From: Massospora cicadina
Taxonomy: Eukaryota; Entomophthoromycota; Entomophthoromycetes; Entomophthorales; Entomophthoraceae
DNA length: 64,000 nt
Reading direction: 5' to 3'
Assembly: GCA_022478985.1 (NCBI GenBank)
Contig: JAKSZP010005264.1
Coordinates: forward strand, 349,082 to 413,081
Positions 1 through 10,559 of this stretch are shown piece after piece (the stretch's first letter is position 1; each line of letters opens with the position of its first letter). Both the position numbers and the translations under genes were made by a program. The notes beneath the pieces were generated by a model. It was not told where the DNA came from. It ran no database searches and saw only the letters and a list, made by a program, of their open reading frames with translations.

Positions 1-491
1 AATGTGGCCCCAAAGCCCTATAGTCAATAAGGGAAGAGCCAATTCGTGGATTCATCAAAACATCCATATTGAGCGCCATGATGCACATAAATACAGAAAA
101 TATGTCAAATAAGAATGCCAAATGAGAGTAATGTTTTTATTAAGAGAAAAGACTTAAAACAAAATATGCCAGTACCCTCACAAGTAAAGGCACTGGCATA
201 TAAGTAGGGAATGGGTTTTAGTAGGCGGTGCTGTTAAACAATAAAACAGCTCTTAAATTAACATCTTCTCAAATTACTGGTATAACTGAATATTATACTT
301 GGATGAGTTTGTGTCAGGTTTCATGTTGTCATAAGAGTTGGAGTTGTAAGGTGATGGGGCACGTCATAGTTGGCTGCTACCCCATGTATCTTTCTTAAAC
401 TTTTTAAAAAGCTTTAAAATCAAAGATTGAACTATCCTTGGAACCCAACCTTTTGATTGGCAAAAGAAGTGTAAAAAATTAGGGGGAATAT
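1..491 (+). other. Unassigned flank, possible end of an older Ty3 integrase
   Basis: No intact frame is present. Around 355-400 a short frame reads like the last residues of integrase as seen in U (pattern V-G-C-Y-P-M compared with V-N-C-I-H-P in U). A purine run with five to six G (AGGGGGAATA, 481-490) directly precedes a TGTTAG start at 492. This is the order integrase tail, polypurine tract, LTR. It supports an older element T into which U and X were inserted, but the match is weak and by eye only. The first 300 bases hold nothing I recognise. Confidence 0.25.
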
Positions 492-924
492 TGTTAGTAA
501 GAGTCAGAATAAGGTTTGAAGCAAAATTGATAGTAAGATTGAAAGATTCTAGTATAAAAAAATCAAAATGGATTTAATTTATTAGAAATGGGAGGGAATT
601 TAAGAAAATTGGCGGTGGTAGGGGGGACTTAAATAGAAAAAACTTTTGCTATTTTGGTGGTATAGTTATGTGATTTCTTTACATCTTAGGCAATTCTTTT
701 AGCATAAGAAACTTGAACTGTGAGGGTTGGGGTGGGAGAGATTTAGAAGTTTTCTTAAAATAAAATCGGCTTTTTTAACTTAAAAAGGGGTAGCAGGACC
801 ACAAGGCTTATTGCCCTTTGTGAAAAGCCTAAAACCAGGGTTCACCCTTATTGGATTCTTTGGTGCTTAGAAACTCCAAACTATCTATGAGAGTCTTAGT
901 GAAAAGAAAATATGACTCCAAGCC
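492..924 (+). repeat. Putative LTR of outermost element T, first part
   Basis: Starts TGTTAG after a purine tract and is cut at 924 by U. Adding 46192-46872, which ends in TTTACA just before a TTGGTGC primer-like motif, gives about 1.12 kb. That is close to the LTR length of X, Y, Z and W (1.07-1.15 kb). No second T LTR is visible, so the call rests on ends, length and context only. Confidence 0.35.
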
Positions 925-1261
925 TGTCAAGATTTCGCCAAATTCTCTTATCTCTGAAACTTCCAAACCATCAATTCCCCCAGCATCATCGGAAGGAGAG
1001 AGCAATATCTCAATATATTGAGGTTAATGATCAATCTCATCTATGATCAATTGATTGAAGATTCAATCGCGCAGAGATTAATTTGCTCTGATAGATTACA
1101 AGTCATTACAAAGCCTATAAATATCCCCTCTTTTGATAATAAAAAGTAGGTCAAATTATAACCTGATTTTTTGTTAACTTTATCACCTTTTTGGAGAATC
1201 CACTCAGTGTAACTTCAGGAGAAAACCTACTCCATTGGAAGTGTAATTCTAAACTTCCAGA
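925..1261 (+). repeat. U 5' LTR
   Basis: Direct repeat of 6663-7001. Starts TGTCA and ends near CTTCCAGA; the end was set so that AAGCC flanks both sides of the element. Contains an AATAAAA-like signal near 1136-1145 followed by a T-rich stretch, the likely polyadenylation region. Confidence 0.93.
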
Positions 1262-1262
1262 C

Positions 1263-1280
1263 TGGTACTCACTACCGGGG
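1263..1280 (+). other. U primer-binding site
   Basis: TGGTACTCACTACCGG begins one base after the 5' LTR. It matches, with one change in the core, the TGGTGCTCACTA site found in the same position in Y and Z, so a common tRNA primer is likely. Confidence 0.75.
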
Positions 1281-1433
1281 CTGGAATCCATTCTACTCAA
1301 TCTCAATCTAATGTCATACCCTCTATTTTTGCGGGAAGTGTTGCAATCCTCCCAAATGCTAGTAATTGGCTCTGAGCAATACTTGCACCAGCTCGTACAC
1401 CCAACTTTATACCAATATTACCCATAGTGGGAA

Positions 1434-3085
1434 TGCATCATCAAGGGATGCTCAATTTACTAGAGGGACTTCAATTCTTGCCTGATCATGTTTCCAAATT
1501 TTTCTTTTCTGCCTCTGAGTTTAGCTGAGATAATCGTGAGGCCATTATTAGTAATCAGACCCTTCTCAACGAAATTCATCAACAGCTTATTCAGCTTAAT
1601 ATTGGGATGTCTGGTTTTGTTGAACAGTTCACGAGGCAGGTTCAGAAGATTCAGAGAGAATGAAGAGAGGGTCTTTCCCAACTCTCTGAGCGTAATCAAT
1701 CAATGGAGGAGGAAGTTAAGACCCATCTTGTTCAATTGGAGCAGCTGAACTCAGGAAGTCAATTTGGGGTCAATGAGGTAGAGAAAACCACTAGAGCTGT
1801 GGGTCCCACGGGGTTGAAGGACCTCATGGGCCACCTGGGGGTGATGGACCTCAGGGACCCCCTGGTGATGTAGGGCCTCATGGACCACCACGCGTGGAAA
1901 AACCTCGTGGGCCTCTGGGTGCTGATGAGCATTCAGGATCCCTTCAACAAATTGACTCCCTTTTGAGTATGATGGATGGCTTGCGTGAACAATTCTATAA
2001 ATTAGCCAAGGAGTGTAACTTAACTCCTGATGGGGTACCAATTGATCCCCTCTTATCACATCAGTCTCTATCTGATGAGTTGGTCAACTTGGGTAAATGG
2101 GCAAAGGACACCGATATCCTGCTCCATGCTTGGGAATCTAAAGGAGAATTGCTCCAAGCGAAGATTGAGACGCTGATACTCAAGTATAATGTCCATCAGG
2201 AACAGATTTCTGAGCTATCTCGCCAATTAGATGAGAAAGTGGGGCTTTCTGAGTGAATCGTTGGATTAGTGAAATTTGTACTGAAACTGCTGGTCCTTAT
2301 CCTCAATTTTCTTCTCAAGCATCAGACTCCAATTCATATTTTCCACTCAATCAGAGCAACACAGAGTACATATTTTGGCCTCTAATGCCCCCATGAGCTT
2401 CAAACCGGTATTCAAGGAAAAGTACTCCCTGGGGTAAGGCAGCATTATCTCCATCCTCTAGCTTTATTAGAAGGCGCTAAGTGAAGCTAAAGATCACCAA
2501 AATATGAATTAATTGCCAAATTCCTTACTCGTTTGGATCAGGATATCATGGTACCCCACTTTATGACTTGCTCAACCTGGTCTCAGGTGAAGGAAGCGCT
2601 AATAAAAGAATTTAGCACTGAACAAACTCTGTCCTTTCAAAAACAGCTTTTATGGGTATACAGCTCCACTTAAACAAAACCATCAAAGACTTTGCTCATC
2701 GGTTTTATTGAGAAGCTCTGACTCTAGTGGCTTGTGGTCAGTTAAATTTGGATGATGCGATTATGGCAGTGATGTCCACTTTTTCTTCCAGGACGCAAAT
2801 GCAAGTTTATCTAATCACTGTAAAAAAGGATTTCCGAAGTATTTTGGACATTAAGGAGGCCTTATTGGAATTGCATCCTCAATTTTCTGAAAAACCACAA
2901 GTTTATGAGTCTCCTAGACCTAGTTACTCAAAGTTTATGCTATGCCTGAGAATACTAGGGCGATCCAATGTAACTACTGTCATCGATATTTTCATACTGA
3001 GGATTGTTGTTTCTAAAAGGAAGCAGATGAGAAGAAGAAAAGAGATAAGCCCAATAAGATTCTCCATCTCAATAATGATATAAGT
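1434..3085 (+). pseudogene. gag: U gag, broken
   Basis: Structural nucleocapsid protein that would package element RNA in cytoplasmic particles. Seen here in three frames with stops. An N-terminal segment from about ATG 1434 leads into a charged coiled-coil-like stretch (1550-1790). Ten consecutive Gly-X-Y triplets follow (1801-1890; GPP, GPQ, GDV type), in a frame offset from the upstream part. A second helical region lies at 1894-2256, and a core segment with D-I-M-V-P-H occurs near 2547-2565. A CCHC zinc knuckle (C-N-Y-C-H-R-Y-F-H-T-E-D-C-C) is at 2969-3010. The knuckle and position upstream of protease identify it as Gag. The collagen-like block is unusual for a Gag and is also traceable in Q at 52325-52510. 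Confidence 0.85.
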
Positions 3086-3145
3086 GCACAGCAAGAACGT
3101 CAAAGTCTGTTCAATTATGATAAAAATGAACATTCTTCTTATTCT

Positions 3146-3562
3146 TTGCCCTCCTTGTTGGCTTTATCCTCCCAGTTAAGAAGCAATAATACCCATATTG
3201 ACTTCCAAGTGAATCAAGTCAATACTAAAGCTATTATAAATACAGGATCTCCAGTGAATGTTGCTTCATCAAAATTCATCAAGTGGATCAAACTAACTCC
3301 AGATATTTCTCACTTTGAAGAATATGGCATGGCTGGACCTCAGAGTACTCGTTTAATTGGAGCTTTTTCGTCCCTTCCCCTGAAATTTGGGAAATTAACT
3401 TTTACAATCCCTGCCATTGTACTAGATAACTTAAGTTATAACCTACTTTTGGGGACTCAATTTTTACAAGAATTCAATGAAATTATCAATTACCCTGACT
3501 TGTCGTTGTCTCTCTTGGGGTATAGAGTTCACTTATTTTTATCCAATCATACTTCTTCCTGA
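3146..3562 (+). pseudogene. U aspartic protease region
   Basis: Retropepsin-type protease that would cut the Gag-Pol polyprotein. The 138-residue frame has the flap and hydrophobic pattern of Ty3 proteases: A-I-I-N-T-G-S-P, then G-A-F-S-S-L-P, then P-A-I-V-L-D-N. The active-site Asp-Thr-Gly reads Asn-Thr-Gly here, so even an intact protein should be inactive. V has the intact D-T-G-S in the same position. The frame follows the gag zinc knuckle closely and precedes reverse transcriptase, as in other Ty3-like elements. Length fits a single protease domain. Confidence 0.85.
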
Positions 3563-3849
3563 CATTGGTTATGTCTGCTAGAAGTAACCAAAAGGTCTTA
3601 TTCACTTTAATATCACGTTGGAGATTCTCTAATAATATTACCCCCTACATCAGCTGATATTGAAGAGGGGATACCTATTTTCTCTCCCAAATAAATTAGT
3701 TATTCCACTAAAACCATAAGTAATTGTTAACACTTCTTTGCATTTTTTGAATCCCATAGGACATTTGTTACAAGTTTAAGGCATTTTCAACCCTTCTGCT
3801 AAAGAACTCTTGCCTTGTCCTGGAGTATTGGATTATGCTTATTCAGGAT

Positions 3850-5053
3850 CATTATCTGTCTTACTGGTGAACCTTACCAATGAGCCAAAGTTGGTTTTTT
3901 GAGATCATCCAATTGCTTATGTCAAGTTACTGCCATTATCACATATTTATGATGTTAAACCCTTTGGAAGACTACAAGATTTTGGGTTGGAAAGTGATCA
4001 GAAATCCTTACTGTGGGTCCTGCTATCGGGAAACACTCTCTAGTGAACAGGAGAAACAAGCGCTTCAATTGTTAAACAAATATCCCAACATTTTTGCTAA
4101 GCATACTTACGATTTTGGGAAGTGAAAGGAGTAATGCACTCTGTTGAAACTGGTGATCACCTTCCTATTTGTGCAAAGCCTTATTGTAAGTCTAAAGTAG
4201 AAGAAGCCCAGGTTACTAAGGAGACGCATCAATTGTTGGAGGCTAATTTGTTGAAACACTCCAATAGTTCTTGGCATCTCAATTGTTATTGGTTAAGAAG
4301 AAAGATGGTTCCCACCAAGTTGTTATTATCGCAGACTGAATGTTATTACTCAACGAGATTGTTATCCCTTACCTAGGATCGATGATTCTCTTAGGTTGTT
4401 AGCTGGATCCACCTATTTAGTGGCCATAGACTTAGCCAGTGGATACTAACAAATCGAGTTATCACCAGAAGATTGTGCCAAGTGCCCTGATATTGAGTAA
4501 AGGTTTTTTTGAACCAACTCATATGCCTCAAGGACTAAGCAATGCCCCAGCAACCTTCCAAAGGGCCATAGACAGTATACTATGGGATCTAAAGCTTACT
4601 TGTGTTCTGGTATATCTTGATGATATTACCATGTTTTCAAAACTTTTACCGAGTATTTGGACCATCTAAAAGAAGTTTTTAGACAAATTCAGAGCAATTC
4701 CTTAAAACTCAAACCCTCAAAATGTTCATTCTATCAAAAAAAATGTACTTTTTAGGACATCAGAACTCATCTCAAGGGATTTGACCCCTCTCAGACAAAA
4801 TTCAAGCCATCCAACAAATGCCTCCCCCTCCTCTCTGCGGGATATTCAAGTCTTTCTTGGCATGGTTGGGTATTACTGGCAAATTATACCCAGCTTTGCT
4901 GATATGTCTGAACCTTTATTTCACCTGTTGCAAAAAGGAGTGCCCTTTGAGTGGGGATCAGCTCAAGAACAGTCGTTCAATTCTCTGCATACTGCCTTGA
5001 TCAAGGCACCTGTTCTAATTCATCCAGCAAATTTGACAATCTTTTCTTTTTAA
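3850..5053 (+). pseudogene. U reverse transcriptase, broken
   Basis: RNA-dependent DNA polymerase of the Pol polyprotein. Pieces in three frames cover the finger, palm and thumb: an N-terminal linker with a K-Y-P-N-I-F-A-K-type motif (near 4075-4105); the segment with E-A-N-L-L near 4240; the M-P-Q-G-L-S-N-A-P-A-T-F-Q motif (near 4521-4560); and the catalytic Y-L-D-D box at 4613-4624. The catalytic pair of aspartates is intact. At least four frame changes or stops interrupt it. The thumb and connection run to about 5053, directly followed by RNase H. Confidence 0.92.
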
Positions 5054-5405
5054 ATACTGATGCAAAGCAATGTCACTATTGGGGCTATCTTATCCCAATG
5101 TGATGAAGAGAAGAATGATCATCCCGTTGCTTTCTATAGAAAAACTTTTTTCAAAGTCTGAATGGGATTACAACGTTACTGAGCGGGAGTGTTTGGCTGT
5201 AATTCTAGAAATCAAGCACTTCCGTTCCTTTTTATATAATAACCAGTTCACTGTTATTACCGACCATTCTTCCTTAAGATGGTTGCAGAACATGGAGGAC
5301 CCTATTGGAAGGTTAGCCCGTTGGGCTTTAAAGTTGCAAAATTACAATTTCTCCATTGTTCATCGCTCAGGTGCTCAACTTCAAAATGCTGATGGGCTGT
5401 CCTGA
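5040..5405 (+). pseudogene. U RNase H domain
   Basis: Degrades the RNA strand of the RNA-DNA hybrid in reverse transcription. The frame includes N-T-D-A (near 5050, first catalytic Asp kept), S-K-S-E-W-D-Y-N-V-T-E-R-E-C-L-A-V (Glu of the active site), T-D-H-S-S-L-R-W-L and N-A-D-G-L-S, all standard Ty3 RNase H signposts. A frameshift lies just after the first Asp, and a stop follows N-A-D-G-L-S at 5403. Otherwise this is one of the better preserved parts of U. Confidence 0.9.
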
Positions 5406-5479
5406 TTGCCTATTCTGACCTTGGAACTAGAAAAAGAAGAGCGCTTATATAATCTTATTGGGCGACCTGAGTTGTGGGA

Positions 5480-6625
5480 TTTAGAAACTGAAGAGGATTG
5501 AGCCTTTCTAAAATCAATTACAAAAGATACTATGATTCAGGATGGAGCTTTGTATAAGAAAGCCAAATCCAAGTGGTTGCCCTTTCTGCATCCTAACTCA
5601 AGATTTCACGCTGTAATGGAAGGTCATGAACAAGTTGGTCATAGCGGCTTGAAGAAGACTCAAGAATGGTTGAAGACTTGATACTATTGTAACAACATGA
5701 CTGAATTCATCCAAGAGACTCTTATCCCATGTCTTATTTGTAAACGCCATGGAACTACTAACCCTACTTCTCAACATCAAGTTATACCTCCAACTAAAGC
5801 ATTTGAGGTGGTTAGCATTGAAGTTGTAGGTCCTTTTCCTCGGGGATTTCATGGACATCAGTATATCATTATGGCTGTCGACCATTTAACTAAATGGGTT
5901 GAGGCTATTTCCATTGCTACCCCTTGGCTAAGACTTCAGCGCTATTCCTATACCAGCATATCATTTCTCAACATGGGTGTCCCAAGGTCCTTATGTCAGA
6001 TAATGGGACTAACTTCACCTCGCAACTTATACAGGAGCTATCCAAAACTATTTAACACTGCTCAGCAATATGTTGTCCTATATAATCCATCTTCAAATGG
6101 GGTCATTGAACGAGTTAATGGAACCCTATTCTCGATTCTAAAGAAGATGGCATCCACTGACCCAACTCGGTGGATTTTTTATTTGCCTAGTGCCTTGTTT
6201 GCTTATTGGATAAGCTATCATCACATTAGCAAGATGTCACCTTTTAAGTGCATATATGGGCGGGATCCTTCAGTCACTTCTAGTGTTCAGAAAATCCTTG
6301 ATAAAAGCATTCCAGAAAATTATGATTTAATTATGAGGAATCTGGCTGATGAGATTATCCATCTTCAAGCTCAAGCAATGAAATAAATTGAAATGACCAC
6401 TCAAAAAGAGACTCAAAGAAGCAATCAACACAAACCTTCCTTACCTGAATACCAGATTGGGGATTACGTTATGTACTATCATTCTTGGCCTATGGGTGAA
6501 ATGAAAAGTTAGGAACTAATTGGTCTGGTCCCTATTGAGTTATATTTTGGAAAAGGATTAGAGTATTTGATTGTTCATACTGATACCAGTATAGTGGTAA
6601 ATTGTATTCATCCCAGGTTCTAAGT
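5480..6625 (+). pseudogene. U integrase, broken
   Basis: Would insert the cDNA copy into the genome. The N-terminal zinc-binding part (H residues in M-E-G-H-E-Q-V-G-H, then C-L-I-C) lies at 5610-5740. The catalytic core follows to 6386. The first Asp position reads Glu (S-I-E-V-V-G-P). The second Asp (S-D-N-G) is present only in another frame near 5995-6006. The Glu (I-E-R-V-N-G) is near 6107-6124. A frameshift pair therefore removes the central active-site segment from the long frame. The C-terminal part runs to about 6625. No chromodomain could be recognised. Confidence 0.9.
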
Positions 6626-6651
6626 AGTCATCCTCCACCACGATAAAATCT

Positions 6652-6662
6652 TGAGGGGGAAG
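6652..6662 (+). other. U polypurine tract
   Basis: GAGGGGGAAG immediately upstream of the 3' LTR start TGTCAC, the place and composition expected for plus-strand DNA priming in Ty3-like elements. Confidence 0.85.
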
Positions 6663-7001
6663 TGTCACGATTTTGCCTTATTCTCTTATCTCCAAAACTT
6701 CCACTCCATCAATTCACCCCGGCATCATTGGTAGGAGAGAGCAATATAACTCAATCTATCAAGGTTAATGATCAATCTCATCCTGATCAATTGATTGAAG
6801 ATTCAATTGCACAGATATTAATTTGCTCTGATAGATTACAAGTCATTGCAAAGCCTATAAATATCCCCTCTTTTGATAATAAAAAGTAGATAGAATTATA
6901 ACCTGTATTTTCATTTAATTTATCAACTTTTTGGAGAATCTGCTCAATGTAACTTTGAGAGAAAACCTGCCCCATTGGAATTGTAATTCAAAACTTCCAG
7001 A
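6663..7001 (+). repeat. U 3' LTR
   Basis: Direct repeat of 925-1261, starting TGTCACGATT and followed by the AAGCC target duplication. Scattered substitutions and short indels relative to the 5' copy. Confidence 0.93.
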
Positions 7002-7015
7002 AAGCCCTTGATACC

Positions 7016-8096
7016 TATTTAGATTTTGCGATGCACACACTATCCAGTTATAAGATAGTATGATTATATATATGTTTTGTTGCTGGTGTTTGATTTGTTA
7101 TAAGAAAAATTGAAAGAAAATGGTGGAGTTATCACTGATAAAGAATTACTTTTAAGTTATTTCTAATAAATATATCTTACCATTTTGGAATTTATTTTTA
7201 ATAAATAAATAATTATCTATTGGGGATGAACTTTAACAATTTAAGTGAGTAGTTTGAAATTAATATAATTATAGCACAATTATAACATCATGAGCAGATT
7301 GATTGAGTGTTTTTTTTGTTAACAAGAATGTTTTTGCAGTTGCTGAAGCGTTGACAATGCTTTTATTGGCAGTAACTTGCAGGTTAACCTGAAATAATGC
7401 AACGATAATGATGGGTAAATGGTCCTATTACCTAAGCAGGTTTCTAGCTTCATAAGGTCAGTCCACTGGTGTTGGACAAAGGCGATGGATCATGCTATTT
7501 CTGAGTCCAACCCAGGAAGGGTCATAATCTAGTCTGCGCTGGATACTGACTAGTTGGATGGATGAGCAGGTAGAATATTCATTGTTGGTTTAACTCATTA
7601 GGTTTAAAATACATCAGTAACAAACAACTTTCCTATATGAATGCCATGGATGATTTGAGCCCTAAATTCCTTACTATTCAAACCACTTTCTTATCTTGTA
7701 TAAAAACGGACATCTTTAAAAAAATTTAGATAGTTATACATTTTATTATGCTCTTGAGATTAAAGTTAAAGAGAATAGATTTTTTGTTTATTTTTTTTAT
7801 GTCAACTCATGTGATTGGAGCTTAAAAAATAATTCTCCTTGCTCAAGTTGATATAAAGTCCTCTAGTGGATGAGTTGCATGGATCAACTCCTTTTTACAG
7901 CACTGCTTTTAATTTATTTAAAGAAGAGCATCATTACCAGTCTAGAAGTGAACATTTAAGCAGTTTAAATCAAATAAATGTGTAAAATTAACTAGGATAA
8001 TTGACTTTATACATATAACACTATACCCATATAATATCTCTAATCAACATTACTCAAAGCACACTTTAACCTGTGCAGTAAACTCAAAAATATACA
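7016..8096 (+). repeat. X 5' LTR
   Basis: About 1.08 kb. Matches 23474-23843, then 35849-36215, then 45862-46186 in series. Shared stretches include GCGTTGACAA near 7347, GCTCTTGAGATTAAA near 7750 and CTCTAGTG near 7861. The first dinucleotide is TA instead of TG; it ends TATACA before the primer-binding site. It is intact apart from substitutions and is the reference that shows where the 3' LTR was cut. Confidence 0.85.
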
Positions 8097-8098
8097 TC

Positions 8099-8112
8099 TG
8101 GTGCTCTCTACA
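8099..8112 (+). other. X primer-binding site
   Basis: TGGTGCTCTCTACA two bases after the 5' LTR, the same core as the sites of Y, Z and V. Confidence 0.75.
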
Positions 8113-8225
8113 AAGAAAGCTGAGTTTCCTGGTCAGATATTCAGCAGATTTATTAGTTGTATGCCTTGAAAAACAAACATTTTAGAAGTTGTAAATGTAA
8201 CTAGATTTAACTAATATTTATTACA

Positions 8226-8324
8226 GTGGATTCAAAGTCACAATACAATCTGACTAACTTGGTGGAACAAGTGGCTAAAGCCAAGAAATAAATAGAACAG
8301 GTCACAAAGATCAACAATGATCTT
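8226..8324 (+). pseudogene. gag: X gag, first part
   Basis: A short + strand frame with a heptad-like helical pattern (N-L-V-E-Q-V-A-K-A-K-K, then I-E-Q-V) is cut at 8324 by element V. It continues at 14335 after the ATCTT duplication. The helix resembles the start of the Z Gag (E-E-R-V-A-K-V-E-E), which supports the reading. Confidence 0.65.
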
Positions 8325-8872
8325 TGTTGGGACCACGGGTGTAATACCTCATATCCCTCAATGATTTGAGGCTAGGGGACCTTAAGCTTCAGGGTGTTGA
8401 ATTACCTATTTTTGCTTCTCTTGTTTGATAAGTCTTTTTCTAGATACTACGTCTGGAGAGGCAATTCCTAATAAATATATACCTATTTTTACTTAAAATG
8501 ATGAAATGGAGAAAAAGTGTGAAGTTTATTAGCTTAATACCAGCTATATAAGGGTAATCAGGGAGGTGTCTCAAGGAAAGTCTAAACAGTCTAAGCTTAT
8601 ATATAAAATAAAAAAAATTGGGGATTCGGTGGCAGCCCAATTGTCTTGGTTGAATTGCTTGTGCTCGTCTCATGGCTTGGGTTTGAACCCTGAGGTTGGG
8701 TAGCTCCAAGGAATCATGATTTGACCGTATCATTCAGGTTTGATCTCTGACTTCAATAATTGTCAACTTTTGTTGGGGATTATCCCTGACAGAAGTTTGG
8801 GCTTTTGGTTGGATTGGGATTTATCTCATCATCCAACGCATCCAAATATACCATTTGGGTAGAATCCTGACA
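8325..8872 (-). repeat. V 3' LTR
   Basis: Direct repeat of 13782-14329. On the + strand it begins TGTTGGGACC and ends CCTGACA. Followed by a pyrimidine run (polypurine tract on the coding strand). Contains a tRNA-like segment at 8631-8706. Confidence 0.95.
8631..8706 (+). other. tRNA-Met-like segment inside the V 3' LTR
   Basis: The T-arm motif GGGTTTGAACCC (a near-perfect internal B box) follows a CTCATGG anticodon-loop-like run that would read CAT (Met). Flanking CCCAA and TTGGG could pair as an acceptor stem. The D arm is poor, so this is not a working tRNA gene. It looks like a tRNA-derived (SINE-type) piece carried in the LTR, on the strand opposite to V. Confidence 0.55.
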
Positions 8873-8873
8873 A

Positions 8874-8890
8874 TACCCCCTCTAGATCTT
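8874..8890 (-). other. V polypurine tract
   Basis: The coding strand reads CTAGAGGGGGTA next to the 3' LTR. The integrase frame runs straight into it, with R-S-R-G-G encoded over the tract. Confidence 0.8.
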
Positions 8891-9977
8891 GGCGCAGGGG
8901 GAAAAGGATGAAGAAAATGACTATGTACATATTCTATGACTGTTCCATTAACCTTATACAATTGAGTGTTTATTGTCCTATCTATATAGGACTCAATAAG
9001 GCCCTGACCAGTTGGTGCCCAATTTGTGGTCATGACCTCCATGCTGATGATGGTAAAATAGGACGAGGTCACCTGGTTGGAAGGTGTGTAGGGATCGTGC
9101 TTATCATTAAATTAAGCAGTTTCTCTACTGGTTGTGGCAGACATGTTTTTGGCAGACAGGGCCTGAAGTCTTATAATTTCCTTTGCAATACTTCACATAG
9201 AGACTTCAGGTGCTTCAGGAGAAGCTTGGTCAAACATCTCCTGGACTTTGAAAGGCAGATGGGGATTTCTTCTGTACAACACTTGGAATGGCGATATCTT
9301 AGTAATTTGATGGTAACTAATCTGATAGGCCATAATTTTACTAGGAAAATATTAGAGACAATAAAGGGGTCAGACATAGCCATTTTCTGGAGGGTTGTAG
9401 TTAGAGTACCATTTACCCGCTCTACCATTACATTGGTTGCAGGATGTAGGGGTGGAGAATACCTGTGTAGTTCCATCAGATTGTCTAAATCTTTCACCAG
9501 CGTCAAGTGGAAATTTTGTCCTTTATCAGAAAGAATGACGTTAGGGCACCCATGCTGGGTGATAATTCTACTATACAAAAACGTGGTGGTAGCCTTTGCA
9601 GAAGTGGTGGGGAGTGATACATCTTTGATACAGTTAGTTAGATGATCCATGGCTAGTAGGAGTAACTGATGTCCATTGGATGCATAAGGAAGAGGCCCCA
9701 CAACATCAATGCTTTTAGTATGGAATAGTTCAAAGGGTGGGACCACTGAATGTTGAGAGCAGGAATTAAGTCTGGATTGGCTTTTACATACCATGCAGGA
9801 CTCCAATACATCATATATAGAAACAAGCATTCCCTTACAATAACATTGAGTTTTAAACCACTGGTAGGTTTTCCAAATTCCCCATGGCCAACTTGCCAAT
9901 GTCCCTCTAATATGACATCAGTTTTGAGCCAATGGTCTTACATAAGGCGCCCATTGTTTAGACTAAAGTTTGCATAA
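8880..9977 (-). pseudogene. V integrase
   Basis: The longest frame (9899-9171, 242 residues) covers the zinc-binding C-M-V-C and the catalytic core. All three acidic residues are readable: S-I-D-V-V-G-P, L-S-D-K-G-Q-N-F and V-E-R-V-N-G. After a frame change the C-terminal part continues to about 8880. It has a GPY/F-like segment (E-S-Y-I-D-R-T-I-N-T) and Y-V-H-S-H-F-L, then ends over the polypurine tract. Integrase of Ty3-like elements joins cDNA ends to target DNA in the nucleus. This copy is inactive only through its frame breaks, not active-site loss. Confidence 0.92.
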
Positions 9978-10079
9978 TTGACCATTCCTGACTTTTAGAT
10001 TTGCCGATCTTTTCACTAATTTCTTTTGGTGGGTTGGGGATTTGTCCTTCCATAACTGTGGTTGGGTTAGGAGGTTGTA

Positions 10080-10470
10080 GAGTTAATCGACTTCAGGGTC
10101 AGTTATAGTTAAGATGGGAAGCTGAGATAGACAATTTGCGTTTTGATGGATTGGACCTGGTTGGTGAATAATGGAAATTCATAATTAGGAAGTTTTAATG
10201 CCTACTTGGCTAATATCCCACCAGGGTCCTTCATTTGTTGTAGCCAAAGTAAGGAAGCATGATCAGTTATGATGGTAAAATGCTTCCCATATAAAAGGGT
10301 TGGATATTCTTAATGGCCAGTAGGACCACCAAGCATTCACGTTCTGTAATGCTATAATTACGTTTGGCTTTGATAAGGTCTTGCTGTAGTAGGCGATGGG
10401 ATGGTCCACTAAGTTCTCATGCTGAGATAGTATGGCTCTGATGGCATATCGCTAGCATCAGTAAAGAGGA
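10080..10470 (-). pseudogene. V RNase H domain
   Basis: The frame holds L-L-F-T-D-A-S-D (near 10445-10470), which keeps the first catalytic Asp. Then come H-P-I-A-Y-Y-S-K-T-L-S and a tail with N-A-N-C-L-S-Q-L-P, the usual end of the domain. Several frame changes occur between. It sits between the reverse transcriptase thumb and integrase as expected. Confidence 0.88.
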
Positions 10471-10559
10471 GGAAGGGTTTATCAAAATTCAGGTGAGTAA
10501 AGTCTGGAGAGTGGGAGAGAGAGACATGTAGCAGGTCAAAGGCCTGCTGTTGCTCTTCT

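Larger units (their letters stand above)
925..7001 (+). mobile_element. Ty3/gypsy-like LTR retrotransposon U, degenerate full-length copy
   Basis: Complete 6.1-kb element with LTRs of 337 and 339 bp, a primer-binding site, gag, protease, reverse transcriptase, RNase H, integrase and a polypurine tract in Ty3 order. The 5-bp target duplication AAGCC is at 920-924 and 7002-7006. The two LTRs differ at about 40 positions by my count, so the insertion is old. Every gene has frameshifts or stops, so it cannot be autonomous now. Protein order and motifs make the Ty3/gypsy class certain; the lineage within it is not determined. Gag resembles that of V and Q (shared D-I-M-V-P-H motif), so these belong to one group distinct from X, Z and W. 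Confidence 0.95.

Noticed and set aside
1460..2059. - strand frames of 79 and 102 codons
   Set aside because: Opposite U gag; the 102-codon frame has a His/Pro-rich composition produced by the Gly-Pro tract on the other strand.
8631..8706. Functional tRNA-Met gene
   Set aside because: D arm and stems do not form properly, and the same piece is in both LTRs, so it is part of the transposon.
8908..9645. 245-codon + strand frame
   Set aside because: Lies opposite V integrase, which has clear D, D, E motifs on the - strand.
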